Assembly (NCBI GenBank): GCA_964356295.1
Contig: CAYHHE010000027.1
Span: 1-29,258, forward strand
Reading direction: 5' to 3'
DNA: 29,258 bases
Source: CAVQGZ01 sp964356295
GTDB lineage: Bacteria > Actinomycetota > Actinomycetes > Jiangellales > Jiangellaceae
The position numbers and the translations under genes are program-made. The notes beneath the pieces are model-generated. The model was given only the letters and a program-made list of their open reading frames with translations, ran no database searches and had not been told where the DNA came from. Below are positions 7,963 to 15,353 of this stretch, piece after piece. Each line of letters starts with the position of its first letter. Positions within the stretch are counted from its first letter, which is position 1.

Positions 7963-8542
7963 CTACTGGGTCGGCACCGCGGCGAACCCTCCTGGCGCCT
8001 GCGCCAGGTGCTCCCGCGCCAGGCTGTACTCGTTCGTGAACGGACCCGNNNNNNNNNNNNNNNNNNNNNNNNNNNNNNNNNNNNNNNNNNNNNNNNNNNN
8101 NNNNNNNNNNNNNNNNNNNNNNNNNNNNNNNNNNNNNNNNNNNNNNNNGCACCGCGGCGAACCCACCCGGCGCCTGCGCCAAGTGCTCCCGCGCCAGGCT
8201 GTACTCGTTGGTGAACGTCCCCGGCACCGCGGCGAACCCACCCGGCGCCTGCGCCAAGTGCTCCCGCGCCAGGCTGTAGTCGTTGGTGAACTCGGGGCCG
8301 GTGTCCATCCAGTTGGTGATGAGCAGCCCCGCGCCGATGCCGACCGCCCCGACCGTCACACCGACGGCGAGGTAGCGCAGCCAGGTGCGCCTCGGTTGCC
8401 CGTACTCGACCTCTGGGGCCTGCCTGGTCAGGTCGGGCATCTCGTGGAGCTCGATGGGACGCTCAGGCAAGGCGATCTTGCCGCGTGCCGGGGCTCCCGG
8501 CGTCACGCTCTGCTCGGTCCTGCTCTCGATGGTCCGTGCCAT
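7963..8542 (-). CDS. Single-pass membrane protein with 25-residue tandem repeats, interrupted by assembly gap
   Basis: I do not recognise this protein. Seen: ATG 8542 preceded by AAGGAGGAGTC; ~53 N-terminal residues rich in charge and proline; one hydrophobic helix (~54-77, YLAVGVTVGAVGIGAGLLIT); then tandem repeats of 25 residues sharing SLAREHLAQAPGGFAAV, ending PTQ-stop. By the positive-inside pattern (RRTWLR before the helix) the repeats face outside. Three units are visible; the 100-N gap (8049-8148) falls exactly at a unit boundary. The run of 100 N would shift the frame, but joining 8149 directly to 8048 restores a CCG proline codon and the repeat phase. The true gap is therefore probably zero or a multiple of 75 bp, and the protein is longer than can be read. 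It is divergent from the LuxR-type regulator. Function unknown. Confidence 0.75.
7974..8298 (-). repeat. 75-bp tandem repeat array with unresolved copy number
   Basis: Units at 7974-8048, 8149-8223 and 8224-8298 are each 75 bp and nearly identical at DNA level. The second and third differ mainly at one base changing Glu to Asp and at the unit end. 100 N lie between the first and second listed units. The near-identity at synonymous positions means recent duplication or homogenisation, and explains why short-read assembly broke here. Confidence 0.9.
8049..8148. other. Assembly gap of 100 N
   Basis: Exactly 100 N, the conventional placeholder for a gap of unknown size. It sits inside the 75-bp repeat array, so its length should not be taken as real. 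Confidence 0.98.
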
Positions 8543-8603
8543 GACTCCTCCTTCACTCGTCTCCATGGTCGTCGCCGACCCACCCCGACGCTTCCGTGGA
8601 ACC

Positions 8604-8632
8604 ACCAGAGTCCGAGGCCATCCGGCTCTGGT
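8604..8632. promoter_or_regulatory. Inverted repeat in the repeat-protein/LuxR divergent region
   Basis: Seen: ACCAGAG (8604-8610) and CTCTGGT (8626-8632), perfect 7-bp arms spaced by 15 bp, inside the ~120-bp region between two divergent starts. It is about 31 bp upstream of the regulator's GTG, so it could be its operator. Arms this short can arise by chance in GC-rich DNA. Confidence 0.3.
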
Positions 8633-8663
8633 CACCTCACGGGCGCTCGCCCATGATCAGAGG

Positions 8664-11447
8664 GTGATCCTGGGCCGTTCGCCGGAGCGGGCCGTCCTCG
8701 ACGACGCGCTGGAGGACGCGCAAGGCGGGCAGCCGCGGGCGCTGCTGCTCTCGGGCGATCCCGGCATGGGCAAGACCGCGCTGCTGGAGGTCACCGAGCG
8801 GCGCGCCCAGTCCCTGGGCTTCACGAGCGTTCGCGGCACGGCTCCCGAGGGTGGGCGCGAGATGGCGCTGGCTCTGGTGCACGATGTCGTGCGGCCGCTG
8901 CACGCGCTGCTCGACGTGCTGCCCACCGACGAGCGTGCGCTCCTGGACGCCGTGGCCGGCCCGGGACAGCTGCAGATCCCGGGTCTCGCCGAAGCGCTTC
9001 ACGACCTGCTGCGGCGCGCGGCGGAGCGGGCGCCGCTGCTGGTGGCGCTGGACAACCTCCAGTGGGCGGACGAGGACTCCCTGGCCGCACTCACCTTGGC
9101 GATCGGCCGGCTGCTGGATGCTCGCGTCCTCGTGGTGGGCGCCACCCGCCCGCAAGCAGACCCCGACCCGCGCCTGCTGCGGTGGGACAGGGTCGACGTC
9201 GCGCCGCTGCCCGTGGATGCCGCAGCCGCACTGGCCCAATCCGTCCTGGGCAGCGAGGTGTCCCTCCAGCAGGCGCGCCGGGTGGCCGAGGCCCTCGCCC
9301 GCTGCCCACTGGCGATCCTCGAGTGCCGCCGACTGCTCACCCCGGCCCAGCGTCGCGGAGAGGAACCGCTGCCGGACCCGCTGCCGCTGGACGAGAAGCT
9401 GCGGCATGCCTGGGGCAGGGACGTGGACGCCCTCGATGAGCGCGCGGCGCGGGCCTTGCTCACCCTGTGCGTGCTCGACACCTCACGTGCGGACCTGGTG
9501 GGCGCGGTGCTCGCCGCGGACGGGCTCGGCCTGGACGACCTCGATCCGGCGGTACGGGCGGGCCTCGTCCACTGGTCAGCGGGCACGGGGCAGGTCGCCA
9601 ACCCACTCGTTCGAGCGGCTGTGCTGGACCGGACGTCTCCGTCGGTGCTGCGAACCATGCACCGGACCGTGGCCAGGTCGGCTGAGCGCATCGGCGCCCC
9701 TCCCTCGGTCCTGATCCGGCACCTCGAGCGATCCGCCGATGCCGGGGACGAAGCCGTAGCCGTCCGGCTCGAGGAGCAGGCGATCCGGGCACACAACCGC
9801 AACCAGCCCGAGGTTGCGGCCCTGGGCTGGGAGGCCGCCGCACACGTGACCACCGACCCGCAGCAGCGGGCACGCCGGGCCATCGCCGCTGCACGCACCT
9901 GGCTGTCGGAGTCGACCTCCATCGACGGCGGCGGCCCCCTGCTCGCCCTGCTGACCGAGTGCGAGCTCGACCCGTCCGACACCGTCTGGCGGGAGTGGCT
10001 GCGGGCCGAGGTGCTGGCCGAGCATGACCTCGGCGCCTCGGCGAGCGCGGCGCTCATCGCCGCGAACCATGCTCGGACCTCCAACCCGCGGCTGGTGGTC
10101 TGGCTGCTGTGGAACGCCGCCGCCACCGCGTGGGCAGCCGGGGACGCCGACACCGGCCTGCGTGCCGCCCGAGCGTTGGACTCCTGGTGCCGAGCGCCCA
10201 TCGACATCGATCCGCACACCCCGCCGTGGCTGGCCGCGGCCATCCTGGGCACCGCACTGGTCCAGCACGGTGAGGTGGCCGACGCTGCGGCGCTCCTGGA
10301 CACCGCCATCGACCGGTCCCGCGACTGGGTGGCTGCCTCCGACACCCCGCTGGCGGAGCTCATCAACGTGGTGGTCCTGGACGATCTCCTGCTGGCCACC
10401 GGCAGCGAGCGCGACCTTCGTCTGGCGGACCTTGCGCTGCGCCTGGCCGACGACCGCGGCAACACGCTGTCCGGCATCCAGGTCATCGGGGCCTGGCGAG
10501 CCCGGCGACGCGGAGACTGGTCGCTGGCGCACGCGCTGGTCTCCGACGGCCTGAGCCTTGCCCGTGCGGTGCGTGCCAGCCCGGAGGAGCTCTCGGCCCT
10601 GTCCCTGCTCGTCGAGCTGCACGCGCTCACCGGCGACACCAAAGGGCTGCGTCAGGCATCGGGCGACCTGCGCCTGCTGGCCGGGCGCGTGGGCGACCAG
10701 CGAGCCATGGCCCACGCGGACCGGGCCTGGCTGCTCGACGCCCTGGCAGGTGGACGCCCCGAGCAGGCCGTCGCGCACGGCGAGGCGCTGGCGCGCACGC
10801 GGTTCCTCGGCCGGGGCATGCGCGATGCTCCCCTGCCCGGACGTGCGGATCTGGTCGAGGTCCACGTCCGCTGCGGTGACTCGACGTCCGCGCGGGCCCT
10901 CACCGACGCCCTTGCCGAGCTGCTGGGCCCGCTGCGCGACCCGCTGGCAGCGGCGGTGCTTGCGCGCTGCCTCGCGCTCACCGGACCCGCGTCTGCGGCC
11001 GACGATCACTGGCAGCGTTGTCTGGCCGCCCACGGCTGCGCGCAGGAGCCGTTCGAGGAGGCCAGAAGCCGGCTGCTGCTCGGCGAGCACCTACGCCGCA
11101 CGCACCAACCCGGCCAGGCTCGACGTCAGCTGCGACGCTCAGCCGCGACGTTCGAGCGCCTCGGCGCGCGTCCATGGACGACGTGGGCAACGCGCGAGCT
11201 GCGGGCAACCGGATCCGCCGCGCCCGAGACCGATGTCCCGGACATCCTCGCCGTTCTCACCCCCCAGGAACGCTGCGTGGCCGAGGTGGTCGCCGAGGGG
11301 CGGTCGAACCGGGAGGTGGCCGAGGCGCTGTTCCTCTCGCCACGCACGGTGGAGTTCCATCTGTCCAGCGTCTTCCGCAAGCTGGGCGTCCCCGGCCGTG
11401 CCGCGCTGGCGCACCTGGTGTCCCAGCGCACCGCACCGCGCAGCTGA
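8664..11447 (+). CDS. LuxR-family transcriptional regulator with N-terminal AAA ATPase domain (LAL type)
   Basis: A large ATP-binding regulator of the LAL (MalT-like) type: ligand or ATP state in the long N-terminal part controls DNA binding by the C-terminal helix-turn-helix. Seen over 927 residues: GRSPERAVLDDAL at the N-terminus, Walker A GDPGMGKT (31-38), Walker B-like LLVALDNLQWADEDS (~125-138), a long alpha-helical, Ala/Leu-rich middle likely made of TPR-like helices, and a GerE/LuxR helix-turn-helix at ~865-925 with GRSNREVAEALFLSPRTVEFH. The GTG start at 8664 is chosen because the conserved LGRSPER segment begins directly after it; the ribosome binding site (CAGAGG) is weak and close, and an upstream in-frame ATG exists near 8556. 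Targets are unknown; the divergent repeat protein is the nearest candidate. Confidence 0.9.
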   Translation: MILGRSPERAVLDDALEDAQGGQPRALLLSGDPGMGKTALLEVTERRAQSLGFTSVRGTAPEGGREMALALVHDVVRPLHALLDVLPTDERALLDAVAGPGQLQIPGLAEALHDLLRRAAERAPLLVALDNLQWADEDSLAALTLAIGRLLDARVLVVGATRPQADPDPRLLRWDRVDVAPLPVDAAAALAQSVLGSEVSLQQARRVAEALARCPLAILECRRLLTPAQRRGEEPLPDPLPLDEKLRHAWGRDVDALDERAARALLTLCVLDTSRADLVGAVLAADGLGLDDLDPAVRAGLVHWSAGTGQVANPLVRAAVLDRTSPSVLRTMHRTVARSAERIGAPPSVLIRHLERSADAGDEAVAVRLEEQAIRAHNRNQPEVAALGWEAAAHVTTDPQQRARRAIAAARTWLSESTSIDGGGPLLALLTECELDPSDTVWREWLRAEVLAEHDLGASASAALIAANHARTSNPRLVVWLLWNAAATAWAAGDADTGLRAARALDSWCRAPIDIDPHTPPWLAAAILGTALVQHGEVADAAALLDTAIDRSRDWVAASDTPLAELINVVVLDDLLLATGSERDLRLADLALRLADDRGNTLSGIQVIGAWRARRRGDWSLAHALVSDGLSLARAVRASPEELSALSLLVELHALTGDTKGLRQASGDLRLLAGRVGDQRAMAHADRAWLLDALAGGRPEQAVAHGEALARTRFLGRGMRDAPLPGRADLVEVHVRCGDSTSARALTDALAELLGPLRDPLAAAVLARCLALTGPASAADDHWQRCLAAHGCAQEPFEEARSRLLLGEHLRRTHQPGQARRQLRRSAATFERLGARPWTTWATRELRATGSAAPETDVPDILAVLTPQERCVAEVVAEGRSNREVAEALFLSPRTVEFHLSSVFRKLGVPGRAALAHLVSQRTAPRS

Positions 11448-11494
11448 CAGCCGCGACCGGTGCCTCCTACCCGGACTGGGCGCCTACGGCCTCC

Positions 11495-11510
11495 CCAGCC
11501 CATATGCTGG
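11495..11510 (+). promoter_or_regulatory. Possible promoter/operator of the aldolase gene
   Basis: Seen: CCAGC-CCATAT-GCTGG, a perfect 5-bp inverted repeat enclosing a TATGCT that resembles a -10 hexamer, about 40 bp upstream of the aldolase start. No matching -35 box is visible. Weak support. Confidence 0.25.
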
Positions 11511-11550
11511 AGCGCAGATCAACCGACCACGCACACCGGAAGGAACGCAC

Positions 11551-12438
11551 ATGAACGCGGACATGCTCGAGAAGATGGCCAACGGCCAAGGATTCCTCGC
11601 GGCCCTCGACCAGAGCGGGGGAAGCACGCCCAAGGCACTTGCGCAGTACGGGATCCCCAAGGACGCCTTCAGCACCGACGAGGAGATGTTCGAACTGGTG
11701 CACCAGATGCGCACCCGCATCATCACCAGCCCGGCGTTCACCGGGGACCGGGTCCTGGGCGCGATCCTGTTCGAGGGGACCATGGACCGGCAGATCGAGG
11801 GCGTCCCGTCCTCGCAGTACCTCTGGGAGACCAAGAGGGTCATCCCGATCGTCAAGGTCGACAAGGGTCTGGCCGAGGAGGCCAACGGCGTCCAGCTGAT
11901 GAAGCCAATGCCCGAGCTGGCCGCGCTGCTGGAGCGAGCCAAGGGCCTCGGCGTCTTCGGCACGAAGATGCGCTCGGTGATCAAGATGGCAGACCCGACC
12001 GGGGTCGCCGACAACGTGGCCCAGCAGTTCCAGATCGGCGCCGACATCCTGGCGGCGGGCCTGGTGCCGATCCTCGAGCCGGAGGTCGACATCCGCAGCC
12101 CCCAGAAGACCGAGGCCGAGGAGTTGTTGCGCGCCGAGATCATGGCTCACCTGGACAAGGTGCCCGCCGACCAGCAGATCATGCTCAAGCTCACGATCCC
12201 CACCGTGGACGACTTCTACGCCGATGTGATGGCGCACCCCCGGGTGCTGCGGGTGGTCGCCCTGTCCGGCGGGTACACCCGCGAGGAGGCCAACGAGCGG
12301 CTGGCCCGCAACCACGGGCTCATCGCCAGCTTCTCCCGGGCTCTGCTCGAGGGACTGTCGGACGAGCAGACCGACGAGCAGTTCAACGCCACCCTGGACG
12401 CCTCGATCGCGAGCATCTTCGAGGCCTCGATCACCTGA
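11551..12438 (+). CDS. Fructose-bisphosphate aldolase, class I (Staphylococcus-type)
   Basis: Cleaves fructose 1,6-bisphosphate to dihydroxyacetone phosphate and glyceraldehyde 3-phosphate (EC 4.1.2.13) in glycolysis, and the reverse in gluconeogenesis; metal-independent, through a Schiff base. Seen: 295 residues, full length for this bacterial class I group, with near-identical family blocks such as FLAALDQSGGSTPKAL, GAILFEGTMDRQIEG, KVDKGLAEEANGVQLMKP and LVPILEPEVDI. Lys213 in MLKLTIPT aligns with the Schiff-base lysine of the staphylococcal enzyme. GGAAGGA lies 8 nt before ATG 11551. It is a stand-alone gene, convergent with the oxidoreductase gene downstream. Many actinomycetes rely on a class II aldolase, so this may be an additional isozyme (inference). 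Confidence 0.95.
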   Translation: MNADMLEKMANGQGFLAALDQSGGSTPKALAQYGIPKDAFSTDEEMFELVHQMRTRIITSPAFTGDRVLGAILFEGTMDRQIEGVPSSQYLWETKRVIPIVKVDKGLAEEANGVQLMKPMPELAALLERAKGLGVFGTKMRSVIKMADPTGVADNVAQQFQIGADILAAGLVPILEPEVDIRSPQKTEAEELLRAEIMAHLDKVPADQQIMLKLTIPTVDDFYADVMAHPRVLRVVALSGGYTREEANERLARNHGLIASFSRALLEGLSDEQTDEQFNATLDASIASIFEASIT

Positions 12439-12449
12439 GGCAACGCGGG

Positions 12450-12487
12450 GGCCGGCTCGTGGCGCTACTGCGCCCACGACGCCGGCC
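12450..12487. terminator. Bidirectional hairpin between aldolase and Nfn-like gene
   Basis: Seen: GGCCGGC, TCGTGG and GCG on the left pair with CGC, CCACGA and GCCGGCC on the right with small bulges, around a CTACTG loop. It lies in the 62 bp between two convergent stops, where a shared terminator is expected. Confidence 0.5.
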
Positions 12488-12500
12488 GCCCGCGGGTCGC

Positions 12501-15353
12501 TCAGGCCAGGCCGTGCGTCACCCTGCTCCGCTGTTCCTGCGCCCGGAACTGTCCGAACCGGGGAAGGAACTTGTCCCAGTCGATGATGTGCGAGTCGATC
12601 TCGGGTCCGTCGATGCAGGCGTGCTTGCGGACCATCTCGCCGTCGATGACGACCGGCACCATGCATGCCCCGCACATCCCCGTCGCGTCGACCATGATCG
12701 AGTTCAGGCTCGCCACGCAGGGAGTGTCGTAGCGCACCGCGAGATCGCTGACTGCCCGCATCATCAGCGGCGGGCCGATCGTCACGACCTCGGCAACCGT
12801 GCGTCCCTCGCCACGCCGATTCGCCTCGAGCATCTCCTGCAGCGGCCCGGTCACGAAACCTGGGATCCCGAACGACCCGTCGTTGGTCGTGTAGACGACG
12901 TCGAGCCGGTCACCGTATTGCGCCTGCAACCGGCCCACTCGCTCGTCAGGTGCGTCCCAGAACATCAGGTCCTTGCTGCGGAAACCGGAGATGAGCGTGA
13001 CATGGTTCCCGGCCCGCAGATGCTCGAGCATGATCGGGTAGGCCGGGGGCAGACCGAGACCGCCGGCGGTGAAGACCACCGTGGAACCGTCGGGGTACTG
13101 ATGGACGTCGCTGGGTCGTCCCAGCGGCCCGGCGATGCCGGTGAAGGCCTCCCCCACCTGCATCTGGTTGATCTCCACGCTGCTGGTCCCGACACCCTGG
13201 ACGACCAGACAGATGGTCCCGGCGGCTGCGTCCCAGTCCGCCAGCGTCAACGGGATCAGCTCCCCGTCGGGCCGCGGCAGCACCCGGACGAACTGCCCGG
13301 CCCTCGCGGCCTTGGCGATGATGGGCGAGTAGACGGTGAACTCCTCGATCCCGTCGCTGAGGTCGCTCTTGTCGACGATGGCCTGCTCGGTGGCAGCGAG
13401 GTCGGAGTACCGCCTGGCGGACTGCACCATGCCGCGCACCATCTCGGCGGGGAGGTCGTCCGCCCCGAGTATCTCCCGGGCAGCGGACTGACCGTCGCCG
13501 GCGGCCATGATCGCTGTGGACCCACCGCGAGCGGCGTCCCCGCCGGTGTAGATGCCGGCCAGCGAGGTCTCCTGCGACCCCTTGTGATCGAGCTGGATGG
13601 TGCCCCACTTGGACGTGTGCAGCCTCGGCTCGGAGTCCTTGATGATCGGGTTGGCGTCGTTGCCCAGCGCCATGATCACCAGGTCGGCCGAGACCGTCTC
13701 GGTCTGGCCGGTGGGAACCGGCCGGCGCCGTCCGGACTTGTCCGGCTCACCCAGCTCCATCACCTCCAGCGTCGCGGCCTTGACGAAGTTGGTCTCCTGG
13801 TCACCGATGAACTCCGACGGCGAGCGGAGCACCTTCAACGCGATGCCTTCCTCCAGCGCGTGCTCGAGCTCTTCCACGCGCGCGGGCATCTCGCTCTGGG
13901 TCCGGCGGTAGACGATGGTGACGAGGCCGCCGAGCCGGTGCGCGGTGCGGGCAGCATCCATGGCTGTGTTTCCGCCGCCGATGACCAGCACCTGCTTGCC
14001 CTCGGTGTCGGGCAGCGGGGTCTCGTAGTCGGCTCGAAGGCCCTGCATGAGGTTGACGCGGGTGAGGAACTCGTTGGCCGACATGACGTTGAGCAGATGC
14101 TCGCCGGGGACGTTCATGAACCGCGGCAGGCCGGCGCCGGTGCCCACGAAGACCCGCCAGAACCCGGCCTCGCGAAGGTCCTGCAGCGTGGCGGTCTTGC
14201 CGACGACGAAGTTGGTGACGAACTTCCCACCGAGCATCCTGATCTTGCCGACCACATCGTCGATCAGGTCGTTGGGCAGGCGGAACTCCGGGATGCCGTA
14301 GCGCAGGACGCCGCCGAGGGCGTGGAACGCCTCGAAGACGGTCACCGGGAAGCCCTCGGCCGACAGCAGGTAGGCATTGATCAGCCCGGACGGGCCGGAG
14401 CCGATGATGGCCACCGGCGGGTGCTTGGCCAGGTCCCAGGGGTCACGCACGCCGGCGAAGCGCTGCTCTTCGATGTCGGGGTTGAAGAGTTTCTCCCGCT
14501 CAGGAAGGAACCATTCGATCTGACCGATCGCGATGGGCAGCTTCTGCAGGCACACGCCCTGGCACTGCAGCTCCTGCGGGCAGACACGACCGGTGACATC
14601 GGGCAGCGGGTTGCTGGCCTCGAGAAGCTCGAAGGCGTCGCGGAACTTGTTCTTCCCGATCAGGTCGATGATCTGCGGGATGTGCACCGAGACCGGGCAG
14701 CCACCCTTGGGCTCGCTGCATCCGGCGAGGAACACGCCGAGCTCGCACGGCTTCTCCTCGCACTGCTTGTCCCGCAGCACCTCCAGCCACACCAGCAGGT
14801 CGACATCACGGGGGGTGTACCCCAGTTCCATGTAGCCCAGGTAGCCCTGGTTGACCAGCCCGAAGTCGTGCGCGCGGGAGTCCGGTTCACGGATGTAGGG
14901 CGGGATGCTGTTGCCGGATGGCCAGTTCTCCGACAGCCCGGCGAACATCGGGTACCGGTCGGACAGGTGCGCGTCGATGGCTCGGATGAACTTGCGCTTC
15001 ATCCCCAGCGGCAGGTCCCAGATGAACCGCATGACCACGCTGGCGCTGTCGTCCCCGCGCAGCATCATCTGCCACAGTGCCTTGACGAACTCCGGGCTGA
15101 GCTCGTCCTGCTGGAACTCCCAGGCCACGGCCTGCATGCCGTCGGTGATGAACATGTCGCGGAAGGCGCGCGGCTCGCTGACCAACCGCCGCTTGAGCAG
15201 GTCGAGCTGCCGGTTGAACGACTCGACCGACTCCGACCGCTCCAGCACCTCGACCTGGGTGCGGGTGCTCTCCAGCGTGCTGCTGGCCTCGACGTAGCGG
15301 TACACGTCCTGCGCGCGAGTGGGCTGCCCGCCGTTGCCTGGCGTCGTCGTCAT
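12501..15353 (-). CDS. Fused NfnB-NfnA-like ferredoxin:NAD(P) oxidoreductase (GltD-like plus PyrK/FNR-like)
   Basis: Family knowledge: NfnAB/sulfide dehydrogenase pairs a GltD-like flavoprotein carrying Fe-S clusters with a ferredoxin-NADP-reductase-like subunit holding FAD and [2Fe-2S], linking ferredoxin, NADH and NADPH. Seen in one 950-residue chain: an unrecognised N-terminal region (1-~195); a GltD-type cysteine-rich block from C198 (KQCEEKPC, GCSEPKGGCPV, VCPQELQCQGVC); FAD motif GSGPSG (318-323); NAD(P) motif GGGNTAMDAA (459-); a GDAARGGSTAI block; then from ~660 an FNR-like half with GGLGLPPAYP and a [2Fe-2S] motif with Asp889, Cys894, Cys897 and Cys913 (DATGMCGAC...HAC), as in NfnA. 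ATG 15353 overlaps the upstream stop as ATGA, and GGAG lies 8 nt before it, so translation is coupled to the PFOR-type gene. Plain GltD function is unlikely because no large glutamate synthase subunit is adjacent. Whether it bifurcates electrons cannot be told from sequence. Confidence 0.85.
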   Translation of the reverse strand: MTTTPGNGGQPTRAQDVYRYVEASSTLESTRTQVEVLERSESVESFNRQLDLLKRRLVSEPRAFRDMFITDGMQAVAWEFQQDELSPEFVKALWQMMLRGDDSASVVMRFIWDLPLGMKRKFIRAIDAHLSDRYPMFAGLSENWPSGNSIPPYIREPDSRAHDFGLVNQGYLGYMELGYTPRDVDLLVWLEVLRDKQCEEKPCELGVFLAGCSEPKGGCPVSVHIPQIIDLIGKNKFRDAFELLEASNPLPDVTGRVCPQELQCQGVCLQKLPIAIGQIEWFLPEREKLFNPDIEEQRFAGVRDPWDLAKHPPVAIIGSGPSGLINAYLLSAEGFPVTVFEAFHALGGVLRYGIPEFRLPNDLIDDVVGKIRMLGGKFVTNFVVGKTATLQDLREAGFWRVFVGTGAGLPRFMNVPGEHLLNVMSANEFLTRVNLMQGLRADYETPLPDTEGKQVLVIGGGNTAMDAARTAHRLGGLVTIVYRRTQSEMPARVEELEHALEEGIALKVLRSPSEFIGDQETNFVKAATLEVMELGEPDKSGRRRPVPTGQTETVSADLVIMALGNDANPIIKDSEPRLHTSKWGTIQLDHKGSQETSLAGIYTGGDAARGGSTAIMAAGDGQSAAREILGADDLPAEMVRGMVQSARRYSDLAATEQAIVDKSDLSDGIEEFTVYSPIIAKAARAGQFVRVLPRPDGELIPLTLADWDAAAGTICLVVQGVGTSSVEINQMQVGEAFTGIAGPLGRPSDVHQYPDGSTVVFTAGGLGLPPAYPIMLEHLRAGNHVTLISGFRSKDLMFWDAPDERVGRLQAQYGDRLDVVYTTNDGSFGIPGFVTGPLQEMLEANRRGEGRTVAEVVTIGPPLMMRAVSDLAVRYDTPCVASLNSIMVDATGMCGACMVPVVIDGEMVRKHACIDGPEIDSHIIDWDKFLPRFGQFRAQEQRSRVTHGLA

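Noticed and set aside
7974..8298. CRISPR array
   Set aside because: Repeats are 75 bp, contiguous and in-frame coding, with no spacers; this is a protein repeat.
12501..15353. Glutamate synthase small subunit (GltD)
   Set aside because: The chain is twice as long, carries an FNR/PyrK-like half with a [2Fe-2S] motif, and is coupled to a PFOR rather than a GltB gene.
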